From contig JAIUNJ010000010.1 of assembly GCA_020161855.1 (NCBI GenBank), forward strand, positions 1 to 64,000: a stretch of DNA of 64,000 nt, given 5' to 3'. The notes under the pieces were generated by a model that saw only the letters and a list, made by a program, of their open reading frames with translations, made no database searches and was not told where the DNA came from. Source of the DNA: Pseudomonadota bacterium (GTDB taxonomy: Bacteria; Pseudomonadota; Alphaproteobacteria; Rhizobiales; Aestuariivirgaceae). Shown here piece by piece: positions 57,608-64,000 of the stretch (position 1 is its first letter; every line of letters begins with the position of its first letter). The translations under genes were made by a program, and so were the position numbers.

Positions 57608-58570
57608 ATGCCCCATATACTGATCGCAGGGAAGATCCACGACGGCGGCCTTGCCATCGTGAAATCGGCTCCCGGGGTCACTTTCGACTATGTCAGCGAT
57701 CCCGATCCCGCGGCCTACCTGCCCTATCTGCCCAAGGCCGAGGGCCTGCTGCTCCGCACCCAGCCGCTGACCGCCGCCCATATCGCAACAGCGCCGAAAC
57801 TCGCCATCGTGTCGCGCCATGGCGTGGGTTACGACGCGGTCGACGTTGCGGCGCTCAATGCCCGCAAGGTACCGCTGGCCATCGTCGGCGATGTGAACTC
57901 AAGGGCGGTCGCCGAACACAGCCTGATGCTCATGCTGGCAGCCCTGCGCCGCACGGTTTTCTATGATCAGGCCTCGCGCAACGGCAACTGGACGGCGCGC
58001 AACGCCTTCGACGCCCAGGAACTTGATGGCAAATCGGTGCTGGTGATCGGTTTCGGCCGCATCGGGCGGCGGGTCGGCCAACTGGTGCAGGCTTTCGGGG
58101 CCTCGGTACTGGCCCATGACCCGCTCATGAAGCCGGAAGATATTGCGGCGGCCGGGGCCACCCCTGCGCCGGACCTGAAACAGGCGCTTTCGGCAGCGGA
58201 TGTGGTGACCCTGCACATGCCGGGGGCCAAAGGCGCCGTCATCGGGGCAACAGAACTGGCCGTGATGAAGCCCAGCGCCACGATCATCAATGCGGCGCGC
58301 GGCGGGCTGGTGGACGAGGCCGCACTCGATGCCGCCCTGCGGGCCCGCAGGCTCTTTGCCGCGGGTCTCGACGTGCTCGTCGACGAACCGCCCAAAGCCG
58401 GTCATCCCCTGCTCTCCAACCCCTACCTGACCATCAGCCCCCACAATGCCGGCCTGACCACCGAATGCGCCCGGCGCATGGCTATCGTCTCGGCACAGAA
58501 CATCCTCGACCACTTCGCGGCGAAGCTTGACCGCAAGCTGGCCGTCAACGCGGACGTGGTTTTCGGGTAA
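57608..58570 (+). CDS. D-isomer 2-hydroxyacid dehydrogenase
   Basis: A 320-residue NAD enzyme of the 2-hydroxyacid dehydrogenase family. It has fold motif VLVIGFGRIGRRVGQLVQ (near 142), catalytic Arg in INAARGGLVDEAAL, Glu in VLVDEPPKAGHPL, and His in ISPHNAGLT. It is similar to but shorter than SerA, and no ACT domain is present. It could reduce glyoxylate, hydroxypyruvate or another 2-oxoacid. It is divergent from iolD. Confidence 0.9.
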   Translation: MPHILIAGKIHDGGLAIVKSAPGVTFDYVSDPDPAAYLPYLPKAEGLLLRTQPLTAAHIATAPKLAIVSRHGVGYDAVDVAALNARKVPLAIVGDVNSRAVAEHSLMLMLAALRRTVFYDQASRNGNWTARNAFDAQELDGKSVLVIGFGRIGRRVGQLVQAFGASVLAHDPLMKPEDIAAAGATPAPDLKQALSAADVVTLHMPGAKGAVIGATELAVMKPSATIINAARGGLVDEAALDAALRARRLFAAGLDVLVDEPPKAGHPLLSNPYLTISPHNAGLTTECARRMAIVSAQNILDHFAAKLDRKLAVNADVVFG

Positions 58571-58571
58571 T

Positions 58572-58646
58572 TGGCTGGGGCGGGAGGGATCGAACCTCCG
58601 AATGGTGGAATCAAAATCCACTGCCTTACCGCTTGGCGACGCCCCA
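58572..58646 (-). tRNA. tRNA-Gln (TTG)
   Basis: Reverse-strand cloverleaf of 75 bases with encoded CCA. The acceptor TGGGGCG pairs with CGCCCCA. The anticodon arm has loop TTTTGAT with anticodon TTG, and the T-arm contains GGTTCGATCC. It starts 2 bases after the stop of the hydroxyacid dehydrogenase gene. Confidence 0.96.
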
Positions 58647-58761
58647 AACGCCGCGGCTCTATAGCCACTGCCATCCCGCGCCGCAATGACTTGCCTTCCG
58701 GGCAATCCCGTGGCTATAAGCCCGCTCCGTCAGCCAAGACAATTGTCGGCATGACCACAGT

Positions 58762-58838
58762 CGGAGTGTAGCGCAGTCTGGTAGCGCACCTGCTTCGGGA
58801 GCAGGGGGTCGGAGGTTCGAATCCTCTCACTCCGACCA
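58762..58838 (+). tRNA. tRNA-Pro (CGG)
   Basis: A 77-base cloverleaf with encoded CCA. The acceptor CGGAGTG pairs with CACTCCG. The anticodon stem CCTGC/GCAGG encloses TTCGGGA with anticodon CGG, and the T-arm carries GGTTCGAATCC. Confidence 0.97.
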
Positions 58839-58877
58839 ATTCACAAACCTCCAGAAGCGGCTTGGGGCTACGCCCTG

Positions 58878-59714
58878 TCAGGACAGGCTTGCCGCCCTGA
58901 CCCACCACTGCGGGTTTTGTGCCGAAAGGCGGGCCGCCGCCGCGTCGGCAACAGGCCGAGAAGCTGCAAGCCCGAAACAGGTGGCGCCGGATCCCGACAT
59001 GCGGATGTCCGAAAGCCCCCTCTCCTGCGTGAGCGCGGCGAGAACATCGGCAATGACCGGCAGCGCCCGGACCGCCGGCTCCTGCAGATCATTGCGCCAG
59101 GACGCCGGCTGCTGTGGATCAAGCGGTTCGGCAAAGCGCTCCCCTGCCCTCAGGCCCAGTGCCGCAAAGACAGCCTGCGTCGAACAGGCTGCAAGCGGAT
59201 TTGCAAGAACGATGAAGCGGGCCGGAAGCCCATCCATCGGCGTGATCGTTTCGCCAATCCCTGTCATGCGGCAGAAGCCCTGTTGCAGACAGACTGGCAC
59301 ATCGGCCCCCAGCGACAGGGCGAGCTTCACAAGCTGATCAGGTGCCAGCCTGATATCATTGAGCCGCATGAGCCCACGGAGCGCTGCGGCGGCATCAGCA
59401 GAGCCGCCGCCGATGCCGGAAGCAACTGGCAGATTCTTCTCCAGGACGATACGCACTGGCCCTACAGGCGCGCATTGCACCAGCGCGGCTGCGGCTTTCA
59501 GGACGAGGTTTCCAGCATCAGCCGAAAGGCCCGCCGCGAAGGGCCCATGAATTGTGAGCGATGTCGCCTGGGCGGGCTCAAGATGGAGCACATCGCCCAC
59601 ATCTGCAAAGGCGACAGCTGAATCAAGCTCATGATAACCGTCCGCACGGCGGCCCAGCACATGCAGCGCCAGATTGATCTTGGCGCGGGCCTGCTCGACG
59701 ATTGCCCCGGGCAT
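58878..59714 (-). CDS. ispE: 4-diphosphocytidyl-2-C-methyl-D-erythritol kinase
   Basis: A 278-residue GHMP kinase of the MEP isoprenoid pathway. The N-terminus reads [24 protein letters not shown], with the catalytic Lys-Asn region. The ATP loop is [20 protein letters not shown] (near 95). The late part has [11 protein letters not shown]. Its start overlaps the TPR-protein stop by one base (TAATG), so translation is coupled. Confidence 0.96.
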   Translation of the reverse strand: MPGAIVEQARAKINLALHVLGRRADGYHELDSAVAFADVGDVLHLEPAQATSLTIHGPFAAGLSADAGNLVLKAAAALVQCAPVGPVRIVLEKNLPVASGIGGGSADAAAALRGLMRLNDIRLAPDQLVKLALSLGADVPVCLQQGFCRMTGIGETITPMDGLPARFIVLANPLAACSTQAVFAALGLRAGERFAEPLDPQQPASWRNDLQEPAVRALPVIADVLAALTQERGLSDIRMSGSGATCFGLAASRPVADAAAARLSAQNPQWWVRAASLS

Positions 59715-61447
59715 TACCCGTTGGAATTCGAGGTGCCGGAGTTATCGGCAGGCTTCGGCGGTTCCGTCAGGGGCGGCATGCCATTCTTGAGCTTGTCCTC
59801 GATGCGGGCGAGGTCTGCAGGCTCCGGCCTGTTGTCCTTGGCGTGCTGCCACTGGAATCTGGCTTCAAGCGTACGGCCTACCCGCCAGTAGGCATCGCCC
59901 AGGTGCTCGGCAATGATCGGGTCGGCAGGCTTCAGGTCGACGGCGCGCTCCAGGTGCTCCACGGCCAGATCAAAATTGCCAAGCGTGAAGTAGGCCCAGC
60001 CAAGGCTGTCAACGATGTAGCCGTCATTGGGCCTGATCTCGACGGCCTTGCGCACCATCGCAATCGCCTCATCGAGTTTACGGTTGGCATCGATCAGCGA
60101 ATAGCCGAGGTAGTTCAGCACCGAGGCTTCATCCGGCGAGAGCGAGAGCGCCTTGCGGAAATCAGCTTCGGCCTTGTCCCACTGCTTCAGCCGCTCGAAG
60201 GAAATGCCGCGATAGTAGAACAGCGTCCAATTCTCACGTGTGGGCTGTGGCACCAGCGCGATTGCCGCATCATAGGCCTGCGCGGCCTTCTCGTAGTTCT
60301 CGCTGTTGCGCATGATGTTGCCAAGCGTGGCCCAGCCATCGAGATTCTTGGGCTCGCGGGCAACAATCGCGCGCATGCGCGCTTCCGCATCCGCAGTGCG
60401 ATCCAGGCGCTGCATGTTGACTGCGACTTCGAGGTCAGCGTTGGTATGGAGCTCGGAGCTCGGCGGCACCTGCTCAAAAGTATCGATTGCTGCCTGGTAG
60501 CGTTGCGATCCGGCAAGGATATCGCCCAGGAGCGTCAGCACCACCGGCTTGTCGCTGGTGAAGGACAGCGCCAGTTGCCCATAAAGAAGGGCCACATCGA
60601 TCGACTGGTCGTCATTCATCGCCGCGGCGAGGGAGAACAGCGCTTCTGAAGCCCCCGCCTCCGGATTCGGCACAAAGGGCGGCGGCGTGGTCTTGGAGGC
60701 AGTCAGGCGCTCCAGCGCCGCCTGCACCAGAACATTGCGGTCGCCGCCTTCCAGGAAGGTGCGATAGACTTTTTCGGCTTCGGCGAAACGGCGGTTGCGC
60801 TCAAGATAATTGCCATAGGCCTGGGTGACACGCAGGCTCGTGCCTGTGTCCTGGTAGGCTCGCTTGTAAGCGGCCTCGGCGCGAACAACGTTATTGAGAT
60901 AGTCGGAGATCAAGGCAACATGGAAAGCCTTGAAGTTGGCAAAGGACTCGTTGCGGTCGAGCTTGTCGAGCTCCTTCATCGCAGCGATATGAGAGCCCTC
61001 GCCGGCGTAGGTCCAGGCTGTCAGCAACACCGAGGTGAGTTCACCGATGGGCGTATAGGCCGCCTCGGCAAAATTGTTGCGGGCCTGCTCATAGTTCTTG
61101 GCGCGAAACTCCTTAAGCCCGAGAACGATCCGCGCCATGCGATGCTGGCTGTTGGAACTGATCACGCGCTCCGCCAGGGCTTCTGCTTCCGGCAGGTTGC
61201 CCTCGGCAAGCTGCAACTGGAAGAGCCGCTCGGTCATCACGGCATTTGCCGGATCCTGCTTCAAGGCCGCGGTCAGAAAGGCAATGGCGGGGGCATTGTC
61301 ATGAATGCGGCCAGCGGTGCGGGCAGCAAGATAATTGCCCGCAAGCGACGTCTCATCATTCTGAGCCGTCTGGCGCGCAACTGCAGGGGTCGCAAGGGCC
61401 GTGGCCACCAGAACTGCAGCCAGGAAAGAGCGTAAAATGTGAGTCAT
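59714..61447 (-). CDS. Exported TPR-repeat protein
   Basis: A 577-residue protein with a signal peptide (HILRSFLAAVLVATALATPAVA) and about ten TPR-like helical repeats. Clear examples are NLDGWATLGNIMRNSENYEKAAQAY, DEASVLNYLGYSLIDANRKLDEAI and PNDGYIVDSLGWAYFTLGNFDLAVEHL. The tail is Pro/Ser/Asn-rich. It probably acts as a periplasmic or membrane-linked scaffold, and homologues precede ispE in many alphaproteobacteria. No enzymatic domain is present. Confidence 0.87.
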   Translation of the reverse strand: MTHILRSFLAAVLVATALATPAVARQTAQNDETSLAGNYLAARTAGRIHDNAPAIAFLTAALKQDPANAVMTERLFQLQLAEGNLPEAEALAERVISSNSQHRMARIVLGLKEFRAKNYEQARNNFAEAAYTPIGELTSVLLTAWTYAGEGSHIAAMKELDKLDRNESFANFKAFHVALISDYLNNVVRAEAAYKRAYQDTGTSLRVTQAYGNYLERNRRFAEAEKVYRTFLEGGDRNVLVQAALERLTASKTTPPPFVPNPEAGASEALFSLAAAMNDDQSIDVALLYGQLALSFTSDKPVVLTLLGDILAGSQRYQAAIDTFEQVPPSSELHTNADLEVAVNMQRLDRTADAEARMRAIVAREPKNLDGWATLGNIMRNSENYEKAAQAYDAAIALVPQPTRENWTLFYYRGISFERLKQWDKAEADFRKALSLSPDEASVLNYLGYSLIDANRKLDEAIAMVRKAVEIRPNDGYIVDSLGWAYFTLGNFDLAVEHLERAVDLKPADPIIAEHLGDAYWRVGRTLEARFQWQHAKDNRPEPADLARIEDKLKNGMPPLTEPPKPADNSGTSNSNG

Positions 61448-61547
61448 GGCGGCAAAATGGGCGCTTTCCCGGGAGGCTGCAACTTAAAAAGTGACGGGCG
61501 GACCACCCACCGGTGGCCCGCCCGACAATTGCCTGAATGTCCGGAAA

Positions 61548-63320
61548 CTACCTGCTGACGTAGATCGACTTGTTGATCACGTCCTCGCCGATGTGGTCGA
61601 AGAAAGCCTGAAGATCGGCGCTCGTCGACGCATGCTTGTAGTATTCCGTACCGGTGGCACAGTTCTGCAGCATGGTCTTGGTGGCGGAGGTCAGGTCGCT
61701 GCCGAAAGAGGCCACATACATGGTGACGCCCGATGTCTTGATCTTGGTGCAAAGGCTCTTGGTATAGTTATCCAGCGCCGTGTCGAGGCCGCTGCTTGAT
61801 GTCGTGCCAAAGCGATTGCTCGAAAGAGACTCCGAACCGAGACCATAGGAAGAGTACCGGCTGACGTTCATGGTGTAGCTGCCGCCGTTCACGTTGTTAT
61901 CGCCGTCGGTCATGAGAACCATGATCTTCTGCCACTTGGCATCATTATACGGCGCAAGTGTCGTGTTCGGCAGGGAACCAAAACCCTCAACCTTGGTGAA
62001 GGGTTCCGTCGGCGAGATCACACGCCAGCCCCAGGCCAGGCCTTCAGGAATGATGGTGATGCCATGGGCACGCATGTCGGTGATGCCGGTCTCGACCTTG
62101 GAGCGGTCGTAGGTCATCGGCACGACCTTGGAAACAGCGCAGCCGCCCCATGGGCCATAGTAAGATGACGTCGTCGATGAAGGATTGGCCGACTCCGTGC
62201 CGACATTGGCATCGACATACTTGTAGTAGTTTTCCTGCTTCTGCAGCAGGTTCGCAGTGGTGGTGCTTGAACACACGGTCGAAGTCAGGCCGCGGCATTC
62301 GCTGCCGACAGTGGACGTCGAAGTGCCACCGAGATAGCTGATGCCGTAAGAGTTCTCGGCGACGCTCGAACCATAAATGTCCGGATTGAAATAGGCCGGG
62401 AAGCGCGTCGCCGGCGTGCTGGAAGATGGCGCTACGTCGTTGATGTTGTAGTCCGTGCCGGACGCCGTGGAGCCGTTCTGCCGCGTCTCGACGCAGCCGT
62501 TCCAAGTATTGTAGGCGGACGAACTCTTCTTCGTCTGGGCCCAGGCCGTATAGTTGTTCCAGGTCGAAGGCGGGCTCAGCGAGGCATCGAAATTGAGTTT
62601 CGAATAGCTGTTCGTGCCCGTCGTATCGATCCAGTTCAGGTTGAAATCATAGGCCGACGTGTTGAGATGGACCGCGCCCGAGAAGGGAACCAGGGAGACG
62701 CGAATGTATTCGCTCGATGGAGCCGAGGCGAGCGACCCGCCGTAGAGGGTTGTCAGCAGCTTCTGGGCGGCGGCCTTGGCGCCGGCAAGCTTGCTGCTGT
62801 CGTTCATGGAGCCCGTGGTATCCATCACCATCACGAGTTCGATGGGCCGCATGGCCTTCTGGACCTGTGAAAGGGCCGTGTATTCAATGCTGTCGACCCC
62901 GAAGAGGCTCATGATCGATGTCGGGAATTCGAGATCGGCCGACAGCGTGACTTGCTGGCCGGTGATCGTCAGGTTGACGGTGAGGTCGCCCGAAGCAGCA
63001 TCCGACGATTCATAGTTGGTCTTGATATAGCTCTTCGCCATCTGCTTCAGCGTGGTCATGCGGCTTGTCAGCGACGTGCCCGACAGGCCTGAAATGGAAG
63101 AGCGGTCATCTGCCGCAATCGCCAGAACGGCGGAATCCACCGCCGCATGGAACATGGTCTGTTCGTGATTGATGCGGGCGGAATCGACAGCAACGCCTAC
63201 AGCGGCGAAAATCGGTACGGCCGAGAACCCGGCGATAATCGAGATGTTGCCTGCCTTGCATTTGAGAAAGGAGGCAAGACGACCCAGAATGCCAAAACGT
63301 TTCGCGCCAAGATCGCGCAT
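61548..63320 (-). CDS. TadG-like pilus assembly/VWA protein
   Basis: A 590-residue protein with the TadE/TadG-type N-terminus: a short basic lead, then a membrane segment (KAGNISIIAGFSAVPIFAAV, about 22-45). A VWA domain has the MIDAS-like DTTGSMNDSSK (near 165) interrupted by a long Ser/Thr/Asn-rich insertion (about 250-400), and continues with ILMTDGDNN-like VLMTDGDNNVNGG. No other tad genes are adjacent, so it is an orphan. It probably sits in the inner membrane with the VWA domain outside. Confidence 0.86.
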   Translation of the reverse strand: MRDLGAKRFGILGRLASFLKCKAGNISIIAGFSAVPIFAAVGVAVDSARINHEQTMFHAAVDSAVLAIAADDRSSISGLSGTSLTSRMTTLKQMAKSYIKTNYESSDAASGDLTVNLTITGQQVTLSADLEFPTSIMSLFGVDSIEYTALSQVQKAMRPIELVMVMDTTGSMNDSSKLAGAKAAAQKLLTTLYGGSLASAPSSEYIRVSLVPFSGAVHLNTSAYDFNLNWIDTTGTNSYSKLNFDASLSPPSTWNNYTAWAQTKKSSSAYNTWNGCVETRQNGSTASGTDYNINDVAPSSSTPATRFPAYFNPDIYGSSVAENSYGISYLGGTSTSTVGSECRGLTSTVCSSTTTANLLQKQENYYKYVDANVGTESANPSSTTSSYYGPWGGCAVSKVVPMTYDRSKVETGITDMRAHGITIIPEGLAWGWRVISPTEPFTKVEGFGSLPNTTLAPYNDAKWQKIMVLMTDGDNNVNGGSYTMNVSRYSSYGLGSESLSSNRFGTTSSSGLDTALDNYTKSLCTKIKTSGVTMYVASFGSDLTSATKTMLQNCATGTEYYKHASTSADLQAFFDHIGEDVINKSIYVSR

Positions 63321-63494
63321 AGAAAATCTCCCACAGATTGCTGCACATTATTGCGGCAGGCCTGAAGAAGCAGTTTCGTGTCTTGGTTGATTTTTACTGA
63401 CCGGGTGGAAGCCGGCGACGGCAGCTATGACAGGGTTAATAGATCGTGAAGGCGCCGCACCCGCTGGCCCGAGGCGGCTTGCGCCGCCCGCAGG

Positions 63495-64000
63495 CTACAT
63501 GTTGGGATAGTTTGGCCCTTCGCCACCCTGCGGCACTGTCCAGTTGATGTTCTGGGCCGGGTCCTTGATGTCACAGGTCTTGCAGTGCACGCAGTTCTGG
63601 TGATTGATCTGGAAGCGCGGCGTCTTGCCCTCTTCGCGCACCACTTCGTAGACACCAGCAGGGCAATAGCGCTGCGCCGGCTCATCATAAATCGGCAGGT
63701 TGGTGGCGATTGGAACAGCCGGATCGCGCAGTTGCAGGTGAGCCGGTTCATCCTCCTCGTGGTTGGTCGAGGAGAAGGCCACGTTGGTCAGCCGGTCGAA
63801 GGAGATGATGCCGTCAGGCTTCGGATAGTCGATCTTCGGCATCTCGGCAGCGGGCTTGAGTGTCGCGTAGTCTGGTTTGCCATGTTTCCAGGTGCCAAGA
63901 CCGAAGCCAAACAGCGTGTTCATCCACATGTCGACGGCGCCCAGCGCCACGCCACCCAACAGCCCGAGCTTCGACCACATGGGCTTCACGTTCCTGACCT
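63495..64000 (-). CDS. ETF:ubiquinone oxidoreductase, 3' part (partial)
   Basis: Only the last about 168 codons lie in the window, and the frame continues past 64000. The sequence is the C-terminal end of ETF-QO, with FDRLTNVAFSSTNHEEDEPAHL and the 4Fe-4S ligands in RYCPAGVYEVV and NCVHCKTCDIKDPAQNINW, ending GGEGPNYPNM. The enzyme passes electrons from ETF (fatty and amino acid oxidation) to ubiquinone at the inner membrane. The 174 bases between it and the TadG-like gene hold a GGCGGC-TTGC-GCCGCC hairpin near 63470. Confidence 0.95.
   Translation of the reverse strand, partial: VRNVKPMWSKLGLLGGVALGAVDMWMNTLFGFGLGTWKHGKPDYATLKPAAEMPKIDYPKPDGIISFDRLTNVAFSSTNHEEDEPAHLQLRDPAVPIATNLPIYDEPAQRYCPAGVYEVVREEGKTPRFQINHQNCVHCKTCDIKDPAQNINWTVPQGGEGPNYPNM

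Overview
The window reads as chromosomal DNA from a high-GC alphaproteobacterium, most likely in Hyphomicrobiales. The pointers are a trxB gene followed directly by an LsrB/VtlR-type LysR regulator, an insertion-bearing carB, a long leuA with a Leu-codon leader peptide, a serC leader that looks like the alphaproteobacterial serC RNA element, and FNR/FixK-like TTGAC-N4-(A/G)TCAA boxes. Species cannot be assigned from this sequence alone. About 54 protein genes (one frameshifted), three tRNAs and one leader peptide can be supported. I see no insertion sequence, prophage, integrase or CRISPR array.

Layout. 1-3.1 kb: a divergent LysR regulator and a small catabolic operon (LLM flavin oxidoreductase, 4-OT-like tautomerase, alpha/beta hydrolase) around a perfect palindromic operator. 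3.1-8.3 kb: MsrB, an MFS efflux pump, an ABC exporter and a DUF2189-type membrane protein behind an FNR-like box. 8.4-11.3 kb: tRNA-Lys, a frameshifted HTH regulator, and a compact cassette made of a 31-residue Lys-rich peptide and a SagB-like nitroreductase, with a strong promoter and a perfect palindrome at the predicted +1. This is the best candidate for an undescribed RiPP-type system. 11.3-21.1 kb: GFA protein, an 817-base region without a gene, leuL/leuA, PhzF, a VWA protein with beta repeats, TSUP transporter, heme-degrading-domain protein and amidase. 21.1-22.6 kb: three tandem genes for small exported peptides, each behind the same 37-base motif and each followed by a strong RNA hairpin. 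23-32.7 kb: carB, aldo/keto reductase, greA, glutathione peroxidase, universal stress protein, BenE transporter, AsnC regulator, trxB and lsrB. 32.8-35.4 kb: an AT-richer O-acetylation pair (MBOAT plus AlgX/AlgJ-like). 35.4-49.7 kb: META protein, malyl-CoA-lyase-like enzyme, MsrP, a GGDEF-EAL protein, a metal-ligand-deficient M24 protein, LuxR regulator, EF-G-like GTPase, and two large exported proteins. 49.8-64 kb: serA and serC, a 3-hydroxyacyl-CoA-dehydrogenase-family enzyme, another AT-richer acyltransferase, iolD, a 2-hydroxyacid dehydrogenase, tRNA-Gln, tRNA-Pro, ispE, a TPR protein, a TadG-like protein and the 3' part of the ETF:ubiquinone oxidoreductase gene.

How the parts fit. Most genes are housekeeping or stress functions: serine, leucine, pyrimidine and isoprenoid synthesis, thiol and methionine-sulfoxide repair, and envelope modification. 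The accessory signals concentrate in two places. One is the peptide/SagB cassette (about 9.46-11.27 kb). The other is the triplicated micro-peptide array (about 21.18-22.55 kb). Both combine tiny genes with conserved regulatory and RNA structure, and both are easy to miss in automatic annotation.
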